A stretch of DNA of 64,000 nucleotides. Origin: Mycobacteriales bacterium (GTDB lineage: Bacteria; Actinomycetota; Actinomycetes; BP-191). The notes beneath the pieces were generated by a model. The model was not told where the DNA came from. It saw only the letters and a program-made list of their open reading frames with translations, and did no database searches. Below are positions 24,278 through 32,397 of the stretch, one piece after another; positions within the stretch are counted from its first letter, which is position 1, and the number at the start of each line of letters is the position of its first letter. The stretch covers positions 1-64,000 of the forward strand of contig DASTMB010000041.1 in the NCBI GenBank assembly GCA_035714365.1. Direction: 5' to 3'. The position numbers and the translations under genes were made by a program.

Positions 24278-25988
24278 GCCGGCCACGCTGCTCGGCGGGC
24301 GTTACGAGGTCGGCGCGCCCCTCGGCGAGGGCGGGATGGCCGAGGTGTACCGCGGCCGCGACACCCGGCTCGGCCGCGACGTCGCGATCAAGGTGCTGCG
24401 GTCCACGCTCGCCGGCGACCCGACGTTCCTCGCGCGGTTCCGCCGCGAGGCGCAGGCCGCCGCGTCGCTCAACCACCCGAACATCGTCAGCGTCTACGAC
24501 ACCGGCGACGACGACGGCGTGCCGTTCATCGTCATGGAGTACGTCGAGGGCCGGACGCTGCGGGAGGTCCTCCGCACCCAGGGCCGGATGCTCCCGCAGC
24601 GCGCGCTGGAGATCGTCGCCGACGTCTGCGCCGCGCTGGAGCACGCGCACGAGCAGGGCATCGTGCACCGCGACATCAAGCCCGCCAACGTCATGCTGAA
24701 CTCGTCCGGGACCGTCAAGGTCATGGACTTCGGCATCGCCCGCGCGATCACCGCGTCCACCTCGACGATGACGCAGACGCAGCAGGTCATCGGCACCGCG
24801 CAGTACCTCTCGCCGGAGCAGGCGCGCGGCGAGCACGTCGACGCGCGCTCCGACGTGTACTCCACCGGCTGCCTGCTCTACGAGCTGCTCACCCACCAGC
24901 CGCCGTTCACCGGCGACTCGCCCGTCGCGGTCGCGTACCAGCACGTCCGCGAGGACCCGACGCTGCCCTCGACGCTGAACCCCGACGTCGAGCCGGCGAT
25001 GGAGTCCGTCGTCATGAAGGCGATGGCGAAGAACCCCGGCAACCGCTACCAGACCGCCGCGGAGATGCGCGACGACCTGCTGCGCGCGGCCGCGGGCCGG
25101 CCGGTGCGCGCGACGCCGATCCTCTCCGCCGCCGACACGACGCTGCTCACGCCAGCCGCGTCGACCGCGGTGCTCGGCACGCTGCCGCCGGAACGCCGCT
25201 CCCGCCGCGGTGTCGCGTACGCCGCGCTGGCCGTCGCGACGATCCTGGTCTTCCTGGCGTCGATGTTCCTCGTCAAGGCGTTCTTCAAGAACAGCGGCAA
25301 GAGCATCGCGGTCCCGAACGTCGTCGGCATGACCGAGAAGCAGGCGCGCGCCACGCTGGCGGCGCAGGGGCTCAAGGTCGGCGACGTCGACACGAAGTTC
25401 AGTGAGCGCCCGGCCGGGACCGTCATCGACCAGGACCCGCTCGCGCGGTTCTCCGTCACCGTCGGCGACACCGTCAACCTCACCCTCTCCAAGGGCATCG
25501 AGCAGATCGCCGTGCCGGACGTCACCGGGCAGTCGCTCGAGGACGCGCGCGCGGCCCTCGAGTCGCGCGGCCTCAAGGTCGCCAAGGTGGTCGAGAAGGA
25601 ACAGGCCGGCCCGCCCGGGCGGGTGCTGTCGGTCGACCCGGCGCCGGGCACGCAGCTCCCGCGCGGCGGCGGCGTCACGCTCACCGTCATCAGCGGCAGG
25701 CTCACCGTGCCGGACCTGTTCGGCAAGACGTTCGAGCAGGCGCGGCAGGAGCTCGAGGCCCTCGGCTTCAGCAACGTCGTGCGCCAGGACGTCCCCACCG
25801 ACAACCCGGCCGAGGTCGGCACCGTCGTCGGCCAGAACCCCGCCAAGGGCGCGAAGGCCGGGCGCAACGACACCATCACGTTGCAGGTGGGCGAGCCCGC
25901 GCCGACGACGCCGCCCCCGACGACCCCGCCGCCCACCACCGAGCCGCCGACCGGCACCGGGTCGCCGACGCCCACCGGCCCGCTGTAG
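24270..25988 (+). CDS. pknB: PknB: PASTA-domain Ser/Thr kinase
   Basis: 572 residues. Kinase domain 11-280: LGEGGMAEVYRGRD, Lys41, IVHRDIKPAN (Asp135), VMDFGIARA, a Thr-rich activation loop (ASTSTMTQTQQVIGTAQYL) suited to autophosphorylation, and DVYSTGCLLYELL. Membrane segment about 313-333. Three PASTA repeats (about 345-410, 411-477, 478-545: VPNVVGMT, VPDVTGQS, VPDLFGKT starts) and a Thr/Pro tail are extracellular. It senses peptidoglycan fragments and phosphorylates division and wall-synthesis proteins. Mycobacterial PknB has four PASTA repeats, so this is one fewer. Confidence 0.95.
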   Translation: MTEPATLLGGRYEVGAPLGEGGMAEVYRGRDTRLGRDVAIKVLRSTLAGDPTFLARFRREAQAAASLNHPNIVSVYDTGDDDGVPFIVMEYVEGRTLREVLRTQGRMLPQRALEIVADVCAALEHAHEQGIVHRDIKPANVMLNSSGTVKVMDFGIARAITASTSTMTQTQQVIGTAQYLSPEQARGEHVDARSDVYSTGCLLYELLTHQPPFTGDSPVAVAYQHVREDPTLPSTLNPDVEPAMESVVMKAMAKNPGNRYQTAAEMRDDLLRAAAGRPVRATPILSAADTTLLTPAASTAVLGTLPPERRSRRGVAYAALAVATILVFLASMFLVKAFFKNSGKSIAVPNVVGMTEKQARATLAAQGLKVGDVDTKFSERPAGTVIDQDPLARFSVTVGDTVNLTLSKGIEQIAVPDVTGQSLEDARAALESRGLKVAKVVEKEQAGPPGRVLSVDPAPGTQLPRGGGVTLTVISGRLTVPDLFGKTFEQARQELEALGFSNVVRQDVPTDNPAEVGTVVGQNPAKGAKAGRNDTITLQVGEPAPTTPPPTTPPPTTEPPTGTGSPTPTGPL

Positions 25989-25993
25989 CCGGG

Positions 25994-26539
25994 ATGCCGT
26001 CGAACGTCGACGAGCACGGCCGCCCGCACCCGCCCCTCGCGGCGGGCGAGACGGAGATGCTGCTCGGGTTCCTGGAGTTCCAGCGGGCGACGTTCGCGTG
26101 GAAGTGCGCGGGCCTCGACGCCGCGGGCCTGCGCGTCACCGTCGGCGTCTCGCCGATGACCCTCGGCGGGATGCTCAAGCACCTCGCCGTGGTCGAGGAC
26201 TACTGGTGCGTGCTCCAGCTCCACGACCGGCGCATGCCGGAGCAGTGGCGCGGCGTCGACTGGGAGCACGACCCGGACTGGCCGTGGCGCTCCGCGGCCG
26301 CCGACTCCCCGGAGACGCTGCGCGCGCTGTGGCGGGAGTCGGTCGAACGCTCCCGCGCGCTGGTGGCCGAGGCCCTCGCCGACGGCGGGCTGGACCGGCC
26401 CGCCGCGCTGGCCGACGAGTACTTCCGGACCCCACCGACCCTGCGCTGGATCCTCTGCCACCTCATCGAGGAGTACGCGCGGCACAACGGCCACGCCGAC
26501 CTGCTCCGCGAGGCCGCCGACGGGGAGACCGGCGAGTGA
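25994..26539 (+). CDS. DinB-fold (DUF664) protein
   Basis: 181 residues. A four-helix DinB/DUF664 pattern: GETEMLLGFLEFQRATFAWK, PMTLGGMLKHLAVVEDYW with the first His ligand, and TLRWILCHLIEEYARHNGH with two more, giving the three-histidine metal site of the family. Members are metal-dependent enzymes of mostly unknown substrate, some mycothiol- or bacillithiol-dependent. It begins five bases after pknB and is followed by an overlapping DUF1905 gene, so the pair may be read through from the kinase operon. Confidence 0.85.
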   Translation: MPSNVDEHGRPHPPLAAGETEMLLGFLEFQRATFAWKCAGLDAAGLRVTVGVSPMTLGGMLKHLAVVEDYWCVLQLHDRRMPEQWRGVDWEHDPDWPWRSAAADSPETLRALWRESVERSRALVAEALADGGLDRPAALADEYFRTPPTLRWILCHLIEEYARHNGHADLLREAADGETGE

Positions 26540-26823
26540 ACGTCGACGTCACCGGCGAGGTGATCGAGTGGCGCGGCCCGGCGCCGTACCACTACGTGCC
26601 GGTGCCCGACGCGGAGAGCGCCGACATCAAGGCCGTCGCCGCGCAGGTGACGTACGGCTGGGGCGTGATCCCGGTGACCGCCCGGATCGGCGGCACGACG
26701 TGGACGACGTCGCTGTTCCCGAAGGACGGCCGGTACCTCGTGCCGCTGAAGGACGCCGTCCGCGCCGCCGAGGGCATCCAGCTCGGCGACGTCGTGACGA
26801 TCCGGCTGACCCTGGGCGCGTAG
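26536..26823 (+). CDS. DUF1905 domain protein
   Basis: 95 residues, GTG start overlapping the DinB stop (GTGA). The compact beta-rich sequence GEVIEWRGPAPYHYVPVP, AVAAQVTYGWGVIPVTARIG and TTSLFPKDGRYLVPLKDAVR matches DUF1905, a small domain of unknown function seen alone or fused to YdeI-type domains. It is cytoplasmic. Confidence 0.85.
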   Translation: MNVDVTGEVIEWRGPAPYHYVPVPDAESADIKAVAAQVTYGWGVIPVTARIGGTTWTTSLFPKDGRYLVPLKDAVRAAEGIQLGDVVTIRLTLGA

Positions 26824-26900
26824 CCGCTCGTAAGGAACGCCCTCGCCGGCCGTGTTGACGGTCGTGCGCCCGCGCCGCGGGCCGTCGAGAGGAGAGCACG

Positions 26901-27290
26901 TTGTCCATGCCCAGGAGCCTGCGGAAGGTGCTCGCGACCGCCTCGTCGGCCGTCGTCGTCACGGCGGTGGCGGTCACGGCCGGGGTCGTCGGGTCCGCGC
27001 CGAGCCACGCGAGCGGCCCGTTCGACCGCGCGGGGTCGACGGCGTTCCCGGCCGGCAGCGCGGGGATCTACGTGACGTTCTCCGCCCCGATGCTCGACAC
27101 CAAGTACGCCGTCACCGTGCAGCAGACGAACACCTCGAACTACTCGCCGACCGGCGTCTGCACGTACTTCAACGTGCTGAAGAAGACGACCACCGGCTTC
27201 CAGGTGCAGCACAAGGAGTGCAACACCGGCGTGCCGCAGCCGCTCACCGTCGGCGTCTCGCTCGACTGGATCGCGATCCCGTACGCGTAA
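26901..27290 (+). CDS. Small secreted protein
   Basis: 129 residues from a TTG start with AGGAG six bases upstream; an ATG two codons later is possible. A Sec signal peptide (SLRKVLATASSAVVVTAVAV, cleavage around SHASGP) is followed by a roughly 90-residue beta-rich mature part with two cysteines (VCTYFNV and HKECNTG). No known domain. It has its own upstream region containing CGTAAGGAACGCC (26829-26841), a 13-mer also present upstream of the secreted protein at 44465. Confidence 0.75.
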   Translation: MSMPRSLRKVLATASSAVVVTAVAVTAGVVGSAPSHASGPFDRAGSTAFPAGSAGIYVTFSAPMLDTKYAVTVQQTNTSNYSPTGVCTYFNVLKKTTTGFQVQHKECNTGVPQPLTVGVSLDWIAIPYA

Positions 27291-27294
27291 CGCG

Positions 27295-27936
27295 CTAGAC
27301 CCCGGCGAGGGCCGCGCGGCGGCGCTCCTCGACCTGCTCGACCAGCGGCGGCGCCTTCGCCACGGCGGAGGCGTCGCCGCACTGCGCCAGCCAGTTCGCG
27401 AGCAGCAGGTGGCCGCCCTGCGTCAGCACCGACTCCGGGTGGAACTGCACGCCCTCGACCGGCAGGTCGCGGTGCCGCAGCCCCATGATCACGCCGGAGT
27501 CGGTGCGCGCGGTGACCTCGAGCTCCGGCGGCACGCTGTCCTCGCGCACGGCCAGCGAGTGGTACCGCGTCGCCGTGAACGGGTCCGGCAGCCCGTGCAG
27601 CACGCCCACGTCCTCGTGCCGCACCTCGCTGGTCTTGCCGTGCAGCAGCTCGGGGGCGCGTTCGACCACGCCGCCGTAGGCGACGGCGATCGCCTGGTGG
27701 CCGAGGCAGACGCCGAGCAGGGGGACGGTGGCGTTGCGGACGAGGTCGATGCAGGCGCCGGCCTCCTCGGGGACACCGGGGCCGGGCGAGAGCAGCACGC
27801 CGTCGAACGCCGCCGCCTCCTCGACCGACACCGCGTCGTTGCGGCGCACGACGCACTCGGCGCCGAGCTGGCCGAGGTACTGGACCAGGTTGAAGACGAA
27901 CGAGTCGTAGTTGTCGACGACGAGCACGCGGGTCAC
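27295..27936 (-). CDS. pabA: Glutamine amidotransferase component II (PabA/TrpG type)
   Basis: 213 residues. A class I glutamine amidotransferase: VLVVDNYDSFVFNLVQYLGQ, LSPGPGVPEEAG, LLGVCLGHQAIAVAYGG (nucleophile Cys), ATRYHSLAV and VEGVQFHPESVLTQGG (catalytic His and Glu). It supplies ammonia from glutamine to chorismate for 4-amino-4-deoxychorismate (folate) or anthranilate. Sequence alone does not separate PabA from TrpG; no component I gene is nearby. It is the standard neighbour of pknB in actinobacteria. GTG start overlaps the stop of the acyl-CoA ligase gene. Confidence 0.9.
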   Translation of the reverse strand: MTRVLVVDNYDSFVFNLVQYLGQLGAECVVRRNDAVSVEEAAAFDGVLLSPGPGVPEEAGACIDLVRNATVPLLGVCLGHQAIAVAYGGVVERAPELLHGKTSEVRHEDVGVLHGLPDPFTATRYHSLAVREDSVPPELEVTARTDSGVIMGLRHRDLPVEGVQFHPESVLTQGGHLLLANWLAQCGDASAVAKAPPLVEQVEERRRAALAGV

Positions 27937-29879
27937 GGCGACGGCTTCTTCCGGGGCGCGGCTTTCTTCGCGGGAGCCTTCGCGGCGGCCTTGGCGGCGG
28001 CCGGCTTGCGCGGCGCGGCGGGCTTCTTCGCCGGGGCCTTGGCGGGCGCCTTGGCGGCGGCGGGCTTGCGCGCGGGCGCCTTACGCGCGGGCGGTTCGGA
28101 CGCACCCGCCTCGGCCTTGGCGCGCTCCTCCTCCACGAGGACGCGGCGCAGCACCTTGCCGACCATGGTGCGCGGCAGCGACTCCCGGAACTCCACGAGC
28201 TTCGGCACCTTGTACGCCGTGAGCGACTGCGCGCAGTGCGCGATCACGTCGTCCTCGGTGAGCGTCGCGCCGGGCTGGCGGACGATGTACGCCTTGACGG
28301 TCTCGCCGCGGTAGCGGTCCGGCACGCCGGCGACGACGCAGTCGGCGACGCCCGGCAGCGCGAAGAGCACCTCCTCCACCTCGGACGGGTAGATGTTGAA
28401 CCCGCCCGCGATGATCAGCTCCTTCTTGCGGTCGACGATCTCGAAGTACCCCTCCTCGTCCATCCGCGCGATGTCGCCGGTGAGGACGTAGCCGTCGGCG
28501 GTGAACGACGCGGCCGACTCCTCGTCGCGGTTCCAGTAGCCGGAGAACACCTGCGGCCCGCGGATCGCCAGCTCGCCGCTCTCGCCGATCGGCACCTCGA
28601 CCGTGGGGTCGTCCTGCGACACGATCTTGCACTCGGTGCCGGGCAGCGGCATGCCGATGGTGCCGACCTTGCGCTTGCCGTAGACGGGGTTGCCGTGGGT
28701 CGACGGCGACGTCTCGGTCATGCCGTACCCCTCGACCAGCCGGCCGCCGGAGACCTTCTCGAACTGCTCCTGCGTCTCGACGGGCAGCTTCATCGCGCCG
28801 GAGATGCACGCCTTGATCGACCGCAGGTCGTGCTGGCGGACCTTCGGCGAGTCGACGATCGCCTTGTAGATCGGCGGGACGCCGGGGAACAGCGTCGGCT
28901 TGAACTCGTCGATCGCCGCGAACACCTGGTCGAGGTCGAAGCGCGGGATCAGCACGAGGGTGCCGCCGATGAGGACGGTGAGGTTCATGCAGACGGTGAG
29001 GCCGTACGCGTGGAACAGCGGCAGCACCGCCAGCGACACCTCGCGCCCCGCCTGCACGTCGGGGAGCCAGAGGCGGTTCTGGTAGGCGTTGGCGACGAGG
29101 TTGTGGTGGGTGAGCTTGGCGCCCTTGGAGAGGCCGGTCGTGCCGCCGGTGTACTGGAGCAGCGCGAGGTCGGTGCGCGGGTCGACCGGCGCCTGCCGGG
29201 CCGGCGTCTTGGCGGCGTGCAGCAGCGCGAGGAACCGCTTGGCGGTCTTCGGCACGGGGGCGGCGATGTCGGCCTTCGCCTGGCGGGCCTTGGCGACCGG
29301 GAGCTGGAGCAGCAGCCGTTGCTTGGCCGGCAGGTACTCCACGACCGACGCGACGACGACCTCGCGCACCTTGGTCCGAGAACGCACCGCGGCGACGGTG
29401 TCGTAGACCTTGTCCAGGCAGACGACGACCTCGGCGCCGCAGTCGGCGAGCTGGTGGGCCAGCTCGTGCTCGGTGTAGAGCGGGTTGTGCTCGACCACGA
29501 TCGCGCCGAGGCGGAGCGCGGCGAAGAACGCGATGACGTTCTGCGGGCAGTTCGGCAGCACCAGCGCGACCCGGTCGCCCTTCGCCACGCCGAGCCCGGC
29601 GAGCGCCGTCGCGAACCGGTCGACCGCGTCCTTGAGCTCGCGGTAGGTGATCCGGGTGCCGAGGAACGCCAGCGCCGTCGTCGTCGGGAACGACGCGGCC
29701 GCGTCGTCCAGCAGCCGGGTCAGCGGCACCTCGGGGAACTCGTAGTCGCCGGGCACGTCCGGCGGGTACGACGCGAGCCAGGGCCGGTCGGCGTACGTCG
29801 GCTGCGGGGGCTTGGCGGCGCGCTTGGCGGGGGCGCGCTTCGCCGGCTTCGTCGCGGGGGTCTTCGGGGCGGGCGGCAT
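27933..29879 (-). CDS. Long-chain fatty-acid-CoA ligase (FadD type) with basic Lys/Ala/Pro tails
   Basis: 648 residues. ANL-superfamily core (about 35-590): LLQYTGGTTGLSKGAKLTHH (AMP-binding P-loop), EGYGMTETSPSTHGNP, YWNRDEESAASF, YVLTGDIARMDEEGYFEIVD and RKKELIIAGGFNIYPSEVEE, with the catalytic lysine in LPRTMVGKVLRR. It activates fatty acids as acyl-adenylates and then CoA thioesters. Unusual are a Pro/Ala/Lys-rich N-terminal 27 residues and a C-terminal tail of about 55 residues built of AKAPAKK- and RKPAAAK-type repeats, reminiscent of HupB and histone H1 tails. It is coupled to pabA and follows the sortase genes on the same strand. Confidence 0.92.
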   Translation of the reverse strand: MPPAPKTPATKPAKRAPAKRAAKPPQPTYADRPWLASYPPDVPGDYEFPEVPLTRLLDDAAASFPTTTALAFLGTRITYRELKDAVDRFATALAGLGVAKGDRVALVLPNCPQNVIAFFAALRLGAIVVEHNPLYTEHELAHQLADCGAEVVVCLDKVYDTVAAVRSRTKVREVVVASVVEYLPAKQRLLLQLPVAKARQAKADIAAPVPKTAKRFLALLHAAKTPARQAPVDPRTDLALLQYTGGTTGLSKGAKLTHHNLVANAYQNRLWLPDVQAGREVSLAVLPLFHAYGLTVCMNLTVLIGGTLVLIPRFDLDQVFAAIDEFKPTLFPGVPPIYKAIVDSPKVRQHDLRSIKACISGAMKLPVETQEQFEKVSGGRLVEGYGMTETSPSTHGNPVYGKRKVGTIGMPLPGTECKIVSQDDPTVEVPIGESGELAIRGPQVFSGYWNRDEESAASFTADGYVLTGDIARMDEEGYFEIVDRKKELIIAGGFNIYPSEVEEVLFALPGVADCVVAGVPDRYRGETVKAYIVRQPGATLTEDDVIAHCAQSLTAYKVPKLVEFRESLPRTMVGKVLRRVLVEEERAKAEAGASEPPARKAPARKPAAAKAPAKAPAKKPAAPRKPAAAKAAAKAPAKKAAPRKKPSP

Positions 29880-29889
29880 GCCCGCGATC

Positions 29890-30069
29890 CTACGGAGTCG
29901 CGGTCGGGGACCCGTGCGGCACCGTGACCTGGTTGAACGGCACCCGCGGCTCGACCCACGGGAACACCACGAGGAACAGCACCGCGCACGCGGCGGCGAG
30001 CAGCAGCAGCGACCCGGCGATCTTGCCGGGGAGGCCGAACGGCAGGTGCCGCCAGATCCACACGTACAC
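29890..30069 (-). CDS. Small single-span membrane protein downstream of sortase
   Basis: 59 residues from the GTG at 30069 (next codons TAC GTG), one base after the sortase stop. The product starts YVWIWRHLPFGLPGK, has one membrane segment (about 17-38: KIAGSLLLLAAACAVLFLVV) and a short external tail FPWVEPRVPFNQVTVPHG. A similar small gene commonly sits between the sortase E and pabA genes of actinobacteria, to my recollection. The function is unknown; spacing suggests it is part of the DUF881-sortase operon. Confidence 0.75.
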   Translation of the reverse strand: MYVWIWRHLPFGLPGKIAGSLLLLAAACAVLFLVVFPWVEPRVPFNQVTVPHGSPTATP

Positions 30070-30070
30070 G

Positions 30071-30745
30071 TCAGCCCTCCAGCGCCGGCGGCAGCGAGTC
30101 GCCGGACTTCGGCAGCTTCGTGTCGAGGCGGCCGTAGACGATGATCCGCGTCCGCGCGGAGTACTTGGGGTTGCAGCTCGTCAACGTGATCGTGGCCGCG
30201 GTGGCCTTCGCACCGGCCTCGTGCGGCACCGGGTAGGTCACCTCGATCGCCGTCGGCTTCACGATCTCGGTCGAGGTGACCCGGTAGGTGTACCAGGTGT
30301 CCCGGGTCTCCACGACGATCGCGTCGCCGGCCTTCAGCTCGTCCACCCGGTTGAACGGCGCGCCGTAGGTGGTGCGGTGGCCGGAGACGACGAAGTTGCC
30401 GACCTGGCCGGGCAGCGCGGTGCCCGGGTAGTGGCCGGGGCCCCGCTTGAGGTCGCGCACCTCGACGCCCTCGACGACGACCTTCGCCCAGTCCCGGCCG
30501 AACCGCGGGATGCGCAGCACGGCGACGCCGCTGCCGATCGGGATCGGCTTGAGCAGGTCGGCCGGCTCGTCGTAGCTGCCGGCGCCGTGCCGCCACAGGT
30601 CCTCGATGGCGTTGGTCAGCTCGTGCTGGTCGCGCGCGGTCTCGAAGCCGGTGAACCACAGCTCGTACGCGACGAACAGCAGGATCACGACCCCGGCCGT
30701 GATCAGCGTCTGGCCGAGGCCGCGCAGGAACGTCGCGAGCCTCAC
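30071..30745 (-). CDS. Class E sortase
   Basis: 224 residues: N-terminal membrane anchor (about 6-27), linker and a sortase beta-barrel with VVSGHRTTYGAPFNRVDELK (catalytic His), ITLTSCNPKYSARTRIIVYG (catalytic Cys in TLTSC, then the Arg). Class E enzymes attach secreted proteins to the wall and prefer LAXTG-type signals. No typical sortase substrate (motif, membrane span and basic tail) was found in this window. GTG start with GGAGG overlaps the DUF881 stop. Confidence 0.92.
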   Translation of the reverse strand: MRLATFLRGLGQTLITAGVVILLFVAYELWFTGFETARDQHELTNAIEDLWRHGAGSYDEPADLLKPIPIGSGVAVLRIPRFGRDWAKVVVEGVEVRDLKRGPGHYPGTALPGQVGNFVVSGHRTTYGAPFNRVDELKAGDAIVVETRDTWYTYRVTSTEIVKPTAIEVTYPVPHEAGAKATAATITLTSCNPKYSARTRIIVYGRLDTKLPKSGDSLPPALEG

Positions 30746-31485
30746 GGCGCCACCTCCGCGTGCCGTAGCTGCACCGCGCCGTCGTACGCGGGCATCGCCA
30801 GGTCGGCGACGCGGTCGGCACGGTAGCCGAGGCCGTACGCGGCGACGAACGACCGGAACAGCTGCACCCCGCGCGACTCGTCCAGCGCGTGCGAGAGCCG
30901 GTCCGGGTCGCCGACCGCCTCGACCACGAACGGCGGCGAGTAGACGGCGCCGTGCAGCAGCAGCGTGTTGCCGACGCAGCGGACCGCCGAGGTGGCGACG
31001 ATGCGCTCGCCCATGACCGAGACGGCGTCGGCGCCGCCGGCCCAGAACGCGTTGATCACCGCGAGCACGTCCTGCTCGTGCACGACCAGGTCGTCCGGCG
31101 TCGGGTTGCCGGGCCGGGTCTCGCCGGGCGCGAGCCGGGGCGCGTCGTCCAGCTCGACCCGCAGCCCCGGGCCGTGGACGGCGGTCAGGCCCACCGCCGC
31201 GCCCAGGGCGGCGTTGCCGCGGGTGAGGTCGGCGACGCGGGCGTCGCGCCCGGCGGCGGCCTCGGTGGCGACGTCGACCTCCGTACGCAGCCGCCCCGCG
31301 GTGGCGTCCAGCCCGGCGGCGCGGCGCTGCTCGGCGGCGATCAGCTCGGTGAGCCGGCCGCGCCCGGCGCTGCGCAGGTCGGTGCCGCGGGCGGTGTGCG
31401 CGCTCGCGGCGAACAGCAGCCCCGCGCCCGCCGCGACCAGCACGACGAGCGAGCGCCACACCTGGAGCCTTCCGCGTGCCCGCAC
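30742..31485 (-). CDS. DUF881 membrane-anchored protein
   Basis: 247 residues if started at the GTG at 31485, just after a TAGCGT element that could be a -10 box giving a leaderless message; the GTG at 31461 with GGAAGG upstream is an alternative. One membrane segment (about 10-28), a coiled-coil region (about 35-85, LTELIAAEQRRAAGLDATAG) and the DUF881 core (VHGPGLRVELDDAP, VHEQDVLAVINAFWAGGADA, GERIVATSAVRCVGNTLLLH) are visible. Actinobacteria carry several such genes beside sortase, crgA or division genes; the function is unresolved. It is divergent from crgA. Confidence 0.85.
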   Translation of the reverse strand: MRARGRLQVWRSLVVLVAAGAGLLFAASAHTARGTDLRSAGRGRLTELIAAEQRRAAGLDATAGRLRTEVDVATEAAAGRDARVADLTRGNAALGAAVGLTAVHGPGLRVELDDAPRLAPGETRPGNPTPDDLVVHEQDVLAVINAFWAGGADAVSVMGERIVATSAVRCVGNTLLLHGAVYSPPFVVEAVGDPDRLSHALDESRGVQLFRSFVAAYGLGYRADRVADLAMPAYDGAVQLRHAEVAP

Positions 31486-31532
31486 CTCCGTTACGCTAGC
31501 CGACGCCCAGGCCAATGCACCGAGGAGCGACC

Positions 31533-31793
31533 GTGCCCAAGTCGAGGGTCCGCAAGAAGAAGACGGACGCCTACGTCCGCGACAGCGTCATCGCCGCGCC
31601 CAAGAAGCGGCAGCCGTCGCCGGCGTGGTTCGGCTTCCTCGTGCTCGGCACGATGGTCGTCGGCGTCGCCTGGCTGGTGACGTACTACGTGAGCGGCGGC
31701 ACGCTGCCGATCGCCAAGCTCCAGGCGTGGAACGTCGTCATCGGCTTCCTCTGGATCGCGACCGGCTTCGCGCTGTCCACCCAGTGGCGCTGA
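31533..31793 (+). CDS. crgA: CrgA cell-division membrane protein
   Basis: 86 residues. The GTG at 31533 with GAGGAG five bases upstream gives the family start PKSRVRKKK. Two membrane segments (about 34-55 and 66-83) flank the short loop SGGTLPIAKLQAWN; the end FALSTQWR is typical. CrgA binds FtsZ, FtsQ, FtsI and wall-synthesis proteins at the septum and is characteristic of actinobacteria close to the pkn operon. Confidence 0.93.
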   Translation: MPKSRVRKKKTDAYVRDSVIAAPKKRQPSPAWFGFLVLGTMVVGVAWLVTYYVSGGTLPIAKLQAWNVVIGFLWIATGFALSTQWR

Positions 31794-31832
31794 CAGCGGC
31801 GTAGTTCCACCGCTGTCATTCATCCCCAGGAG

Positions 31833-31851
31833 TTCTCCACAGTGTGGACAA
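31833..31851. promoter_or_regulatory. Inverted pair of DnaA boxes between crgA and the zinc-ribbon gene
   Basis: TTCTCCACA-G-TGTGGACAA: the right half is a perfect actinobacterial DnaA box (TTGTCCACA) on the minus strand and the left half differs by one base, forming a 19-bp near-palindrome. It lies 10 bases before the GTG of the FmdB-type gene, about 25 kb from dnaA. Confidence 0.55.
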
Positions 31852-31860
31852 CGGGCTGAC

Positions 31861-32103
31861 GTGCCGGTCTACGAGTTCGCCTGCCGGGCGTGCGCGGCCG
31901 TCGAGGAGCACCTGCTCCCGCTCGGCGCGGACGGCCCGGCCGAGTGCGCGGCGTGCGGGGGCGCGTTGCGGCGCAAGTTCAGCCGGGTCGCCGTGCGCTA
32001 CGAGGGCTGGGGCTTCTCCGCCACGGACACCCTCGTCAACGACACCCGCGGCAAGGACTTCAAGGCGTTGCGGGAGCGCGCGGAGAAGATCTCCGACGAG
32101 TAG
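31861..32103 (+). CDS. FmdB-family zinc-ribbon protein
   Basis: 80 residues, GTG start. MPVYEFACRACAAVEEHLLP and CAACGGALRRKFSRVAV give the paired C-x2-C knuckles of the FmdB/CxxC zinc-ribbon family of putative regulatory proteins; the rest is a short acidic/basic tail ending in ERAEKISDE. The gene has no clear purine-rich ribosome site and starts 10 bases after the DnaA-box pair, so its promoter must overlap that element. It converges with the small secreted gene at 32107. Confidence 0.85.
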   Translation: MPVYEFACRACAAVEEHLLPLGADGPAECAACGGALRRKFSRVAVRYEGWGFSATDTLVNDTRGKDFKALRERAEKISDE

Positions 32104-32106
32104 CGC

Positions 32107-32346
32107 CTACCGGCCCGCGACCTCGAAGCCGAGGGCGCGGACGACGCGGCAGACCGTCTCGCCGCGGAAGCCGAGGTAGCACTCGAACCGCACACCCGGC
32201 CGGAAGTAGCACGGGTCCGTGCACTCGGTGACCTGCACGCAGGCGCCGACGGCGCTGTCCTCGGGGACGCAGGTGTACGCGGCGTGCGCGGGGGCGGCGA
32301 GGGCGGTCGCGGTGCCGAGGGCGGCGAGGGCGAGCAGGCGGCGCAT
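32107..32346 (-). CDS. Small secreted Cys-rich protein
   Basis: 79 residues: signal peptide MRRLLALAALGTATALAAPA with cleavage after AHA, then a mature part of about 57 residues with six cysteines (YTCVPEDSAVGACVQVTECT, DPCYF, FECYLGF, TVCRVV), consistent with three disulfides. It is a paralogue of the next gene upstream on the same strand (32398-32625): both have Cys-V-x2-D/G...V-x-E-C spacing. The family is unknown to me; possible roles include antimicrobial, inhibitory or signalling peptides. Confidence 0.72.
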   Translation of the reverse strand: MRRLLALAALGTATALAAPAHAAYTCVPEDSAVGACVQVTECTDPCYFRPGVRFECYLGFRGETVCRVVRALGFEVAGR

Positions 32347-32397
32347 GAGGGGGCTCCTGGGGGGCGAGGGTGGGCGTGGGTGGCCGAGGGCGCCGGG

